From an uncultured Muribaculum sp. (lineage in GTDB: Bacteria > Bacteroidota > Bacteroidia > Bacteroidales > Muribaculaceae): DNA of 64,000 nt. Under the pieces are notes generated by a model, which ran no database searches, had not been told where the DNA came from, and worked only from the letters and a program-made list of their open reading frames with translations. The stretch is taken from positions 1 to 64,000 of the forward strand of contig CAJTSJ010000003.1 of assembly GCA_910578785.1 (NCBI GenBank). Reading direction: 5' to 3'. This document shows positions 17,579 through 25,857 of the stretch, one piece after another (the first letter of the stretch is position 1; every line of letters begins with the position of its first letter). Both the position numbers and the translations under genes were made by a program.

Positions 17579-18688
17579 TTACTTGAATAGCAGTTTTGAA
17601 AAATGATATAGACTCTCACGCCATACGGGCCATGTATGTCCGCCCGGAGTTTCAAAATAATCATATTTGATGCCCATGTCATCAAAACGACCGCGCATTA
17701 CTTTACAGTTATTGAACGCGATGTCCTCTTCGCCTCCCATCGAGAGCCAGAAGTTTTTGAACTGGTTATTGAAATAATCCTTATTCGCACTCAGTTTGGC
17801 GTAATATTTCTCAGTATTGTTGCCCATACCGGCAGGAGCGTTGGTGTTGGCCCACCATCCGGAGCTGAACACACCGACATGCCGGAAAAGCTCCGGATGC
17901 TCGATTACGGCATTAAGGGTCTGTATACCTCCCATAGACAAGCCTGCGAGTGCACGATGGTCGGCATCAGCCACCACGCGGTATGTCTTTTCGACAAGAG
18001 GCATGCACTCTTCTATGAGTTCGCGGGTGAAGTCCTTCGAGTTTCCGTCGGCCATGACAACAATCATAGGCTCGGCCTCCTTGGCGGCAATAAGATTGTC
18101 GAGAATCACATCGGTCTTGCCCTGAATGGCCCAGCCGCGTTCATCCTCGCCTCCCCCGTGCTGCAGATACAGCACCGGATACTTTTTATCAGTCGATTCA
18201 TGGTAGCAGGGAGGTGTATACACGAACATGCGGCGCCACGCACCTTCCACCTTCGAATAATAGCGGCGCATGGCTATCTCGCCGTGGGGCACATCGGCCA
18301 TGGCAAATCGGATGTCGCCTTCGGGATAAGGCACTTCAAGACCGCTCGCGGCCACTCCGCAACCAAAGAAAGTCTCGCTGGCAGGATCCGACACACGCAT
18401 TCCGTCGACTTCTACAAAATAATAATGGAAACCCGGACCGAGGCTGTCGGTGACGCACGTCCATGTGCCGTCATCGTGGCGTTTCATATCATATTTACGT
18501 CCGAGGTCAAGCTGTACCTTATGCGCATCAGGAGCCTTTACTTTAAACTCAGCCCTGCTTCCGGGCAGCAATCGCGGATATTCCGACCTGCGTACCGCAT
18601 AGTCCGAGACTACCGCATCCGATGCGGTCTGAGGCATAGCGCTCGTTGACAGTGCCATCAACAGCAATGCAAACAGTGATCTTTTCAT
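17579..18688 (-). CDS. CE1-like esterase with N-terminal E-set domain (second copy)
   Basis: 369 residues. Signal peptide to about 20, E-set domain (about 35-125), then the esterase domain with YPVLYLQHGGGE, nucleophile S251 in GLSMGG and His351 in GGHTWPVWR. Same architecture as the gene at 8604 but clearly diverged, so the two are old paralogues rather than a recent duplication. It heads the operon esterase, GH43-CBM6-GH8, GH43. Likely an acetyl or feruloyl esterase acting on decorated xylan in the periplasm or at the surface. Confidence 0.9.
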   Translation of the reverse strand: MKRSLFALLLMALSTSAMPQTASDAVVSDYAVRRSEYPRLLPGSRAEFKVKAPDAHKVQLDLGRKYDMKRHDDGTWTCVTDSLGPGFHYYFVEVDGMRVSDPASETFFGCGVAASGLEVPYPEGDIRFAMADVPHGEIAMRRYYSKVEGAWRRMFVYTPPCYHESTDKKYPVLYLQHGGGEDERGWAIQGKTDVILDNLIAAKEAEPMIVVMADGNSKDFTRELIEECMPLVEKTYRVVADADHRALAGLSMGGIQTLNAVIEHPELFRHVGVFSSGWWANTNAPAGMGNNTEKYYAKLSANKDYFNNQFKNFWLSMGGEEDIAFNNCKVMRGRFDDMGIKYDYFETPGGHTWPVWRESLYHFSKLLFK

Positions 18689-18730
18689 GACATTCTATTT
18701 CTATTGAGGTTAAGTTCTTTTTTACCGCAA

Positions 18731-18738
18731 CAAAAATA
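18731..18738 (-). promoter_or_regulatory. -7 element of the second esterase operon
   Basis: Minus-strand TATTTTTG, the same octamer as in front of the first esterase operon, about 42 bases before the ATG. No good -33 element at consensus spacing, which would suit an activator-dependent promoter such as one used by the HTCS. Confidence 0.5.
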
Positions 18739-18828
18739 GTACAATGCATCCTGTTTAATGTCTAAAAATAAGTATATAATTTACAATTTCAGATAGCTGA
18801 CATTTAGAGTCCGTTATTATGGTGCTGA

Positions 18829-19962
18829 TTATCCGTTCAATGCACTTTGATAGACATTCATTATCTCCGATGCCATGTTTTCGTGTGTGAAACGCCTTAT
18901 GTATTCCTGTCCGGCGTCTACGAGCGACGCACGGTAAACGGCATCGTCCATCATACGCATCACGGCATGTGCAAAAGCTTCGACATCGTCAGGATCGATA
19001 TACACAGCCCCCGGCCCTCCGGCCTCTTCAAGCACCGAACCCGTGCACGCTATGACCGGAGTTCCGGCACTGATGGATTCAATGACGGGTATGCCGAATC
19101 CTTCGAACCGCGATGTATAGCTTGACAACGCCGCCATGTGGTAAAGCGCGGGCAGATGGTCAAACGGTATTCCCTGGAGCCAACGCACCCTGCCCGACAG
19201 ACCATGGGCATCTATATACTGCTCAATTTCCTTGGCATAGTCCGTTTTTCCGCCTACTATATACAGCTTCACATCCTTGGGCAGCTGACCGAGCGCTTTG
19301 ACCGCCAACAGCTGGTTTTTGCGCGATTCGACCGTGCCGACGGTCAGAATGTAACGCTCCGGAAGTTCATAAGCCAGACGCACATGCTGTGCAACGGCCG
19401 GATCCACCGGATAACCGAACGATTCATGGCAACCCTGGTAGACCACGTCAATCTTTTCAGCCGGAGTCCCGTACATGGCCATCACGTCGCGCTTCGTACA
19501 CTCGCTGATAGCAATTATACGCGTAGCGTTTTCGCATGCTTTGCGAAACTTGTAGTCATAAATTTTTCTGTCTATGGCGGCGTAATATTCCGGATAGCGG
19601 TTAAATATCAGGTCATGGATAGTGACCACCGACGGATATCCGCCCTTGCGTATATTGAACGGCAATTCGCCCGACAGTCCGTGAAACAGTTCAACTCCGT
19701 CGCGACGGGTCTGCGCGGTGACTCCCTCCACGCGCCATAGCGACGACAGGCGCCGTCCGAACGAAGTGTCGGGAAGTACAAGTCTGACATTCGGATGCTT
19801 CAGCACGGGCTTCAGCCGCGGATTCTCCCTGTCGCGCGGAGCATACAGCAGATATTCGTTGTCAGGATAATACTTGGCAAGAGTGTCTATCACCAGCCTC
19901 GAATAATTTCCGAGTCCGGTATAGTTCTGTACCGCACGTTTGCCGTCGTAACCGATCTTCAT
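18829..19962 (-). CDS. Glycosyltransferase family 4 (GT4)
   Basis: 377 residues from the ATG at 19962, which opens MKIGYDGKRAVQNYTGLGNY, a normal GT4 N-terminus; the longer frame from 20001 would overlap the upstream gene by 43 bases. The C-terminal Rossmann domain has ILTVGTVESRKNQ, the acceptor/donor region SSYTSRFEGFGIPVIESISA with the E-x7-E type motif (E of RFEGF and of VIESI), and AGTPVIAC. It transfers a sugar from a nucleotide donor, probably in cell-surface glycan synthesis, in the cytoplasm. Its ATG overlaps the stop of the methyltransferase gene as ATGA, so translation is likely coupled. The acceptor is unknown. Confidence 0.92.
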   Translation of the reverse strand: MKIGYDGKRAVQNYTGLGNYSRLVIDTLAKYYPDNEYLLYAPRDRENPRLKPVLKHPNVRLVLPDTSFGRRLSSLWRVEGVTAQTRRDGVELFHGLSGELPFNIRKGGYPSVVTIHDLIFNRYPEYYAAIDRKIYDYKFRKACENATRIIAISECTKRDVMAMYGTPAEKIDVVYQGCHESFGYPVDPAVAQHVRLAYELPERYILTVGTVESRKNQLLAVKALGQLPKDVKLYIVGGKTDYAKEIEQYIDAHGLSGRVRWLQGIPFDHLPALYHMAALSSYTSRFEGFGIPVIESISAGTPVIACTGSVLEEAGGPGAVYIDPDDVEAFAHAVMRMMDDAVYRASLVDAGQEYIRRFTHENMASEIMNVYQSALNG

Positions 19963-20501
19963 GACTTCAGGAATTTTATCATGTTGGAAAAAAAGTGCCA
20001 CAGGGCAATGCCGGAACTTACCGACACGTTAAGCGAATGCTTGGTACCGTACTGGGGAATCTCCAGACAGATGTCCGAGGCATCGACCACGGCCTGGTCC
20101 ACTCCGTTTACTTCGTGGCCGGCTATAATGGCATAGCCTCTGCCCTCCTCGACCTTCATCTGCTCAAGCGAGACGCTTCCTTCAACCTGTTCAAGGGCAC
20201 AGATTACATAGCCCTCACCGCGCAGACGTTCCACCGCAGCCAGTGTGTCGGCTTCATATATCCATTCAACCGAATCTTCGGCCCCGAGCGCGGTCTTGTG
20301 TATTTCCGGCGACGGCGGGCAGCCGGTGACTCCGCACAGCACCACGCTGTGCACTCTGAACGCATCGCACGTGCGCATGATGGCACCGACATTGCTCAGA
20401 CTTCTTACATTGTCGAGAACCATGACCAAAGGCAACTTATTGGAAGCCTTGAACTCCTCGGTCGTCAACCTGTTCAAATCCCAAATACATTTTTTCTTCA
20501 T
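19959..20501 (-). CDS. TrmH/SpoU-family RNA 2'-O-methyltransferase
   Basis: 180 residues from the ATG at 20501 (MKKKCIWDLNRL). SpoU motifs are visible: LDNVRSLSNVGAIMRTCDAF (motif 1, with N and R that bind SAM and RNA), IIAGHEVNGV (motif 2) and IPQYGTKHSLNVSVSSGIA (motif 3), which form the trefoil knot. It methylates the ribose of a tRNA or rRNA nucleotide. The length fits the short form without an extra RNA-binding domain. It shares an ATGA overlap with the GT4 gene. Specific target not readable. Confidence 0.92.
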   Translation of the reverse strand: MKKKCIWDLNRLTTEEFKASNKLPLVMVLDNVRSLSNVGAIMRTCDAFRVHSVVLCGVTGCPPSPEIHKTALGAEDSVEWIYEADTLAAVERLRGEGYVICALEQVEGSVSLEQMKVEEGRGYAIIAGHEVNGVDQAVVDASDICLEIPQYGTKHSLNVSVSSGIALWHFFSNMIKFLKS

Positions 20502-20527
20502 AAATCCGCGCACTATGTTGTATACCG

Positions 20528-20535
20528 CAAATATA
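20528..20535 (-). promoter_or_regulatory. -7 element of the TrmH/GT4 operon
   Basis: Minus-strand TATATTTG, 26 bases before the ATG at 20501. The perfect inverted repeat at 20537-20570 begins one base upstream and covers the whole -33 region. Confidence 0.55.
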
Positions 20536-20536
20536 A

Positions 20537-20570
20537 GGAAAGTTTTGGGAACCGATTCCCAAAACTTTCC
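20537..20570. repeat. Perfect 15-bp inverted repeat at the TrmH promoter
   Basis: GGAAAGTTTTGGGAA (20537-20551) and TTCCCAAAACTTTCC (20556-20570) are exact complements with a 4-base loop. No T run follows on either strand. It may be an operator for the TrmH/GT4 promoter, a terminator-like stem of the upstream operon, or a dispersed repeat. Confidence 0.7.
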
Positions 20571-20792
20571 AAAATAACCGTCTGCCGTGAAATTTTCGAG
20601 CCTCTACGGCTACGAACCGAGGGCAATTTACAGGCACCACCACTTCACGTGCACACCGCCCACTCACGTAGTCACACGGGGTTCGCCTGTGGCTCACCCC
20701 GCGCTACAAATGGCACCGCCCTGCGGGCGACCCAGCACCCGCTATCGACCCATCAGGCATACCGCATCGCATGCCGGAGATATGGCACCGTA
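20571..20792. other. Intergenic stretch without a supported gene
   Basis: About 220 GC-richer bases between the lipoprotein operon and the TrmH promoter. An open plus-strand frame runs through it and into the lipoprotein gene, but its composition (many His, Pro, Arg, Thr) and overlap argue against a gene. It may be an intergenic repeat; I see no RNA gene. Confidence 0.4.
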
Positions 20793-22154
20793 TCAGATTT
20801 TTCCGGATTCTTTCATCGGAGGCTGGACAAATGTCAGATACAAGAATTTACAATTGCCGAAATACGTCTTAGAGTACATCATGACCGCTTCCATAACACG
20901 TTCTGTATTTGTATAGTTGGGAAAAATCTTGAATGACTCATAATCCTTATTGTTATAGAAATCACTATCGTCATTGTCACCGTCATCGTTGTCATTGAAA
21001 ACTGTTTGAGGCATCTTGCAGGTTATTGCATTTTCTGTCATAGGAGCCCAACCGTCTACAATTACGGTCACTCCTGATCCGCCCCAATTGGGCCGACAGT
21101 AGCTTCCATTAATGTAATATCTATACAATTCAAAATTGTAGTAATTTAGAATCCGGAAATCATATACTGCTCCTTCGGGGTCGACTTTGAACACCCTCGG
21201 CTCCGTCCATCTGCTCCCGTCATTGACGAGCATGAGCTGGGGTGGCTCCAAAACCCCTCTCCATGACTCATCAACATACCCCGAATAGCTTTGTGTTACG
21301 ACAAATTTGGATGATTCATCTCCTGAAGCCACGGTCAGATCAAAATTTTTCAGACTATCCGATGTGTTTTCTCCGATGCTGAATAGTATGGCATCGTCGA
21401 CTATGGAAACCGTAGCATCGCCGCATTCCGCTACGGTACCATCAGTGGAGAATATGTCTCCTTCGGATGTCTTTACCGACGTTATCCTAAGTCCGTCTGC
21501 ATTCAGGCATCTGATTGAAAATTCGCTTCTCCCGCTCTCCGGATATATTTCATAGATAATGTCGTTGGTTGAACCTGACAGGTACACCTTGCTTTTGTCA
21601 GAATGCCATATTAACTGTCCACTGAGGACAATATCTTCCTCAGGTGCGCCATCCTGGACGAATAGGAAGGATACTCTCGCACCCTTTGTGTTTAAATAAT
21701 GGAACGAATACCGTCCTTCGGTTTTCAATGGATTTCGGTTGAGTCTTATATTTATACCGTTTTCTCCGACTTTAGTGTAAATTATATTTTCATAACCGTT
21801 TACATTTTTCTCCGTTGCGAAAACACCGTTGAAATCGGCATATTCCAATCTTGCATCGCAGTCGGGAAACCAGAACGAGAACGAACCGCCGTCGGCTGGA
21901 ATACGGTAGGTGTACTCACCCGGAGGACGAAGTATTCCGTCGTCCTGCATCCAGCGGAGCATCCATTGTTCCTCTTCGGGTTGTTCGAACCAACTTTTGT
22001 ACCAATCCGTCGATTCACCGCCTCCGTTTTCGGCTGGATCCTCCTTCCCGGCCACATTTCCCCCTGTCGGTTCCGGGTCGTCCTGACATGCCGTGAAGGC
22101 CGGCGCGCACAAAAGCGCACCGACCAATGATAGGATGATTTTATACTTTTTCAT
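20793..22154 (-). CDS. Large lipoprotein with BACON-like beta-sandwich repeats, unknown function
   Basis: 453 residues. The signal ends in FTACQ (lipobox, Cys22), followed by an acidic, Gly-rich linker (to about 48). The body alternates beta-rich segments: IPADGGSFSFWFPDCDARLEY and later SGDESSKFVVTQSYSG resemble the BACON/Ig-like repeats common in Bacteroidales surface lipoproteins, and FLFVQDGAPEED has the typical repeat end. An Asp/Asn-rich segment lies near 400-410. Its ATG overlaps the stop of the C10-like gene (ATGA), so the two are translationally coupled and probably work together. No catalytic motif is seen. Likely outer-membrane anchored and perhaps a binding partner of the C10-like protein. 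Confidence 0.82.
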   Translation of the reverse strand: MKKYKIILSLVGALLCAPAFTACQDDPEPTGGNVAGKEDPAENGGGESTDWYKSWFEQPEEEQWMLRWMQDDGILRPPGEYTYRIPADGGSFSFWFPDCDARLEYADFNGVFATEKNVNGYENIIYTKVGENGINIRLNRNPLKTEGRYSFHYLNTKGARVSFLFVQDGAPEEDIVLSGQLIWHSDKSKVYLSGSTNDIIYEIYPESGRSEFSIRCLNADGLRITSVKTSEGDIFSTDGTVAECGDATVSIVDDAILFSIGENTSDSLKNFDLTVASGDESSKFVVTQSYSGYVDESWRGVLEPPQLMLVNDGSRWTEPRVFKVDPEGAVYDFRILNYYNFELYRYYINGSYCRPNWGGSGVTVIVDGWAPMTENAITCKMPQTVFNDNDDGDNDDSDFYNNKDYESFKIFPNYTNTERVMEAVMMYSKTYFGNCKFLYLTFVQPPMKESGKI

Positions 22155-23410
22155 TTCGGACTTACCGTTGCATATCTAACATCTTCTTGTCTGAATCCAT
22201 ATCCAAGACCTAACGATTTATCATCAAGATATGTGATGTCTTCTGTGTCAAACATTTTATTTACATAGTAGCCGTTGGCTTCTCCACCGCGCCCCCAATT
22301 GCAATGTAGATATTGTGGATAACTTCTCTTACCGGTTTCTTTATCTTCATAAACTTTAACATCACACCCGTCAATTACCCAAACGTTTGTGGAATCATTA
22401 AATAAGCAAGATCCAAGAATCCTCTCTCTGCCAAACATGCAGACTAATTTATCTTCCTCAAGTGCAGTCAATATAGCCCGTTTGTTGTAAGATGCAAAAT
22501 TGCTTATGTTTAGATTTTGGGTGTCAAGCCAATCTTTAATCTGGTTGTCGCAACCGTATAAATAGTTGCGCCATGATTTATGCATCAGACTTTCATTAAT
22601 GAAAGAGAGCAGATTTGTCATTTGGGATTTAGTTACGGATTGTGAAGGCCTTCCTTTATTATTTCTACAATCTTCAACGATCAGGTTCCAGTTCAAATCA
22701 TTGGTATAATTTGCGGGAGATAAGCCAAAATAAGACTGAATTTGTGCTACTGCTACTGAAAAACTGTGGTAATTGCCCATTCCTAAGTCTCGCTGTCCAG
22801 TCCCCCAACAGGTTTTAATCTTTGGGTATATGCATATTCCTACAAGTATATTCGATTTGTCAACAACCTCTTCAATATATTCAACTTCCTCCATATAAAG
22901 GCTGTTCAGCAATAAATCAACTGACCTGTAAGAAATTTGTACATTGGAATTCTTATCCCTGTCAAGCGTGAAATTACCATGTTCAATGGAAGCATATACT
23001 GGCGCAATACGGTCATATGCAGAGACTACGGTGTATCCTGCATCATTCTTGTTATTTATTACATAGAATAATGTATCTATTTGTCCAGGGCGAATTGCAT
23101 CTGCAAATTCTAAACCTCTGCTTACCGGGGCTTCGTCCCCGATTACCGGGTTGGGAATACCCGGGTAAAGATCTTCCCAACGGACAACAACGACGTTCTC
23201 CACGTCTGACTCATCTGTGTCTCCGGAACGGGACAAGGTTTGCGAGTTGTTGCGGAACGACGTGGCAAGACTTACGGCCTCGTCCTGCGTGATGCGGTGC
23301 GAACTGTAGATTTCATGTGCTGACTTTGGCGATGATACGAGTTCGTCATGGTCGGCTGTGGAGCATGACGCCAATCCTAATGCGAATGCAATGTAGAATA
23401 GCTTTTTCAT
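22151..23410 (-). CDS. C10 (streptopain-type) peptidase homologue lacking catalytic Cys and His
   Basis: 419 residues with a lipobox (GLASC, Cys16). The N-terminal segment ITQDEAVSLATSF resembles the propeptide/Spi inhibitor region of C10 proteases. The C-terminal part aligns with the C10 fold: W-x-x-G-Q near 202-206, then HSFSVAVAQIQSYFG where active enzymes have GCVATAMAQ; the Cys position is Ser216. The His motif (GHAWVIDG in active members) reads TNVWVIDG, with Asn342. CNWGRGGEANGYY matches the conserved NWGWGGxxNGYF. Both catalytic residues are therefore replaced and the protein is probably not a cysteine protease. The frame is otherwise intact, suggesting retained non-catalytic use such as binding. 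Middle gene of a three-gene operon. Confidence 0.85.
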   Translation of the reverse strand: MKKLFYIAFALGLASCSTADHDELVSSPKSAHEIYSSHRITQDEAVSLATSFRNNSQTLSRSGDTDESDVENVVVVRWEDLYPGIPNPVIGDEAPVSRGLEFADAIRPGQIDTLFYVINNKNDAGYTVVSAYDRIAPVYASIEHGNFTLDRDKNSNVQISYRSVDLLLNSLYMEEVEYIEEVVDKSNILVGICIYPKIKTCWGTGQRDLGMGNYHSFSVAVAQIQSYFGLSPANYTNDLNWNLIVEDCRNNKGRPSQSVTKSQMTNLLSFINESLMHKSWRNYLYGCDNQIKDWLDTQNLNISNFASYNKRAILTALEEDKLVCMFGRERILGSCLFNDSTNVWVIDGCDVKVYEDKETGKRSYPQYLHCNWGRGGEANGYYVNKMFDTEDITYLDDKSLGLGYGFRQEDVRYATVSPK

Positions 23411-23482
23411 TGTAAATAGAATTTAGTTAATAATGACTATTTGTTTGGTTTGATAAGGAGAGGGGTGGTAGGATTGGGTGGC

Positions 23483-23833
23483 TTAGGCGAAGAAGTCGCC
23501 TTCGTAGACGCGTCCTTTGCTGTCGGTGACCACTACGGTGTAGGCTTCGCCGTCGTAGGAGCCTACGCGTACGCGCACTTCATGGTAGGTCTTTACGTCG
23601 ACCTTGGCTGAGAACACGATTCCTTCCGGACCGACGACGGCGACGTCGTAGACCTCGCTCTCCGAGAACTTCAGGGCAAGCTCCTTGGAGTCCTTGTTGT
23701 AGTCGCCCGTGACGGGAACCTCGTCTTTGGTGACAGTGGGGTCATCTCTAAAATAAATAGGAATATCGTCGGCGGTGCATACTCCTATGGATAGCGTTGT
23801 TGCGGTGATGAGCGTAAATAGAAATTTGTTCAT
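23483..23833 (-). CDS. Small secreted DUF3244-like Ig-fold protein
   Basis: 116 residues with signal peptide MNKFLFTLITATTLSIGVCTA, followed by ADDIPIYF and a beta-rich domain with VAVVGPEGIVFSAKVDV and YTVVVTDSKGRVYEGDFF, the pattern of DUF3244 proteins found next to C10 peptidases in Bacteroides relatives. Known members are periplasmic or secreted, function unproven. First gene of the operon with the C10-like protein and the BACON-like lipoprotein; 72 bases to the next start. Could act as chaperone or inhibitor-like partner of the C10 fold (inference). Confidence 0.78.
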   Translation of the reverse strand: MNKFLFTLITATTLSIGVCTADDIPIYFRDDPTVTKDEVPVTGDYNKDSKELALKFSESEVYDVAVVGPEGIVFSAKVDVKTYHEVRVRVGSYDGEAYTVVVTDSKGRVYEGDFFA

Positions 23834-24104
23834 TCGATAAAATGATTTAATGGTTAAATAAATTCAGTCGACTGATGCAAAATTATACGTTCAATATATT
23901 AAATGCAAATTGTCGAGGGGGACATTTTTAAAAATAGCCAATTTGTAATCGGCTAATATTCACAGCATTACGATTTGCATAAAATTTTTATGGGGGACAT
24001 CGAGGGGACAACGCATTTTTTAAGCTTGAGATTTGGATGAATTCATGCTATATATTGCCGATTTAAGATAAGTTGTCTATATTTGCATTATTGGAAAAAA
24101 TACA
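23834..24104. other. Divergent intergenic region between DUF3244-like operon and TPR-HTH regulator
   Basis: AT-rich, about 270 bases, holding the promoters of two divergent units. The rightward promoter is at 24055-24085. On the minus strand a TATAATTTTG-like -7 box is seen at about 23880-23888 (TAATTTTG). No gene is supported. Confidence 0.5.
24055..24085 (+). promoter_or_regulatory. Promoter of the TPR-TM-HTH regulator
   Basis: TTG at 24055-24057, 20 bases, then TATATTTG at 24078-24085; the ATG at 24105 follows after 19 bases. Confidence 0.65.
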
Positions 24105-25766
24105 ATGAAGAAGCTTCTCACATTCCTCTTTATTTTCGTCGCTTTCACAGTGTCGTGTCGCCGGACTTCCGCATATCTGCCGGAACTTGAGCGGGCTGAC
24201 AGTCTGATGTTCGTTCATCCTGACAGTGCGCTGATTGTTCTGACAAGGCTCGATTCCACCGCCAGCTTTCGGGGCGAGGAGCGGGCACGGTTTGCGCTTC
24301 TGATGACCCAGGCCCGTTCGCGCAATTATATCCGCCCGGCCAACGATTCGCTCATTCGCATAGCCACAGACTACTATGGCAAGAATGGCCCGGCCGACAA
24401 ACTTGCATGGAGTTATGTATATATGAGCGATGTTAACCGTGATATGGGAAACGACAGCGTGGCACTTTTTTATATTAAGGAGGCAAATAAATTATCGACA
24501 CAACTAACGGATTCCGTACTCATTTATTATACAGAATATTTTTGGGGCAACATGCTTGAAAGACGGCATCCTTATGACGAATGTATCCCACATCTGATAA
24601 ATGCTTACAATTATGCGAAAGAAATGAATAAGCGGGATTGGATTATTTCCAATCTGAACGAAATCGGAGACGCATACATAAATACTAAGAGGTACAACGA
24701 AGCGAGAAAGTATCTGATGGAAGCTCTTGGATACCTGGAAGGCGATTCGACTCATAGATATGCCGCGTCAATAAACGGGAGAATCGCATTGTCGTATTTT
24801 GCGCAAGACAAGAGCGAAGAAGCTCTGCGTTACGTAAACGCCGCCATAAGCGCAGTCCCCAAAATCAATAATTACGGCACATCCTTCCCTATTTATGCAT
24901 TGAAAGGATCGATTTTATCTAAAATGGGTGAATATGATTCAGCAGAGGCATACATTAACAAATGTACAGATTCGCATTCGTCATTACGAATGATATATGA
25001 GAAGAACATGGCCTCGCTGGAGAAGTCACGGGGCAATTACCGAAAAGCGGTGGACCACTTTGAGCGTTACGCCATATATAAGGATTCGCTTGAAGATATG
25101 AAGCTCGCCGACAAGGTGGCCGAACTCGACAAACGCTATGATATGTCGGAGGTCCGCGCCGACAAGGAGAAGGCCGAGCTGCAGAACCGGATTCTGATTC
25201 TGGCACTGGTGTGCGCGGTGATGCTGGCAGTGGCGGCCGTGGTGGCGATCATGCTTATAATAGCCCGCAAGAAGCGACAGATGGCCATGATGGATGCGGC
25301 CCGCGAAGCCATGATAAACGATGTGGCAAATTGCGTACGCGCCGAGACTTCGCGCCTGCTCGACGAGGAACGTGGCGTTGGCGACAGACTTCGCCAACGG
25401 ATAATCGAAATGGACACGCTCGTGGGCAGAATACGCTCTATCGACAAGATGCCCGACAGCAAGCGCGTGCACTCCAAGGCCGACCTGGTATTGGACGAAT
25501 CGGACAAGATGCATCTGGCCATGCTGGTCGACGAATGCTTCAACGGATATTCCACAAGCCTCCGCTCACATTATCCACGGCTTACGGATGACGACATGGC
25601 TTTGATAAACATGATTAAAATCGGAGTCCCCAACTCCGACATGTCACTGCTGTTAGGCATCAGCGACTCGGCGCTGAAAAAACGTAAATACCGCATGAAA
25701 GTCGAGCGCCTGCTGCTCGACAAAGATGACATTCTTGAGGACTGGGTGCTCGACACGTCGGTTTAG
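24105..25766 (+). CDS. TPR lipoprotein-type transmembrane regulator with C-terminal HTH
   Basis: 553 residues. N-terminus MKKLLTFLFIFVAFTVSCRR has a lipobox-like Cys18. Residues about 90-340 form TPR-type helical repeats (for example DAYINTKRYNEARKYLMEAL and GNYRKAVDHFERYAIYKDSL). A transmembrane segment follows near 363-388 (LALVCAVMLAVAAVVAIML), then a coiled coil and a C-terminal LuxR/sigma-like HTH (about 490-536) with IKIGVPNSDMSLLLGISD. It appears to be a one-component sensor that passes an external TPR signal to a cytoplasmic DNA-binding domain. Same design as the product at 3004-3996. Divergent from the C10-like operon, which is the likely target. Ligand unknown. Confidence 0.85.
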   Translation: MKKLLTFLFIFVAFTVSCRRTSAYLPELERADSLMFVHPDSALIVLTRLDSTASFRGEERARFALLMTQARSRNYIRPANDSLIRIATDYYGKNGPADKLAWSYVYMSDVNRDMGNDSVALFYIKEANKLSTQLTDSVLIYYTEYFWGNMLERRHPYDECIPHLINAYNYAKEMNKRDWIISNLNEIGDAYINTKRYNEARKYLMEALGYLEGDSTHRYAASINGRIALSYFAQDKSEEALRYVNAAISAVPKINNYGTSFPIYALKGSILSKMGEYDSAEAYINKCTDSHSSLRMIYEKNMASLEKSRGNYRKAVDHFERYAIYKDSLEDMKLADKVAELDKRYDMSEVRADKEKAELQNRILILALVCAVMLAVAAVVAIMLIIARKKRQMAMMDAAREAMINDVANCVRAETSRLLDEERGVGDRLRQRIIEMDTLVGRIRSIDKMPDSKRVHSKADLVLDESDKMHLAMLVDECFNGYSTSLRSHYPRLTDDDMALINMIKIGVPNSDMSLLLGISDSALKKRKYRMKVERLLLDKDDILEDWVLDTSV

Positions 25767-25789
25767 ACGCGGTCTTAGGTTGTTTTTTA

Positions 25790-25821
25790 TTTGTTAACGA
25801 GGGGGAAAGTGAGTAAATTTG
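25790..25821 (+). promoter_or_regulatory. Promoter of the CobW-type GTPase gene
   Basis: TTTG at 25790-25793, 20 bases, then TAAATTTG at 25814-25821. No inverted repeat typical of a Zur operator was seen between it and the start codon. Confidence 0.7.
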
Positions 25822-25857
25822 CATTGTAACCAAAGTTTAGATGCATAAACTCATTTA

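Noticed and set aside
17636..18649. 337-codon plus-strand frame opposite the second esterase
   Set aside because: The esterase on the minus strand has a signal peptide and complete catalytic motifs; the opposite frame has none.
20587..20916. 109-codon plus-strand frame upstream of TrmH
   Set aside because: It overlaps the 3' end of the lipoprotein gene and has unlikely composition; more probably intergenic repeat sequence.
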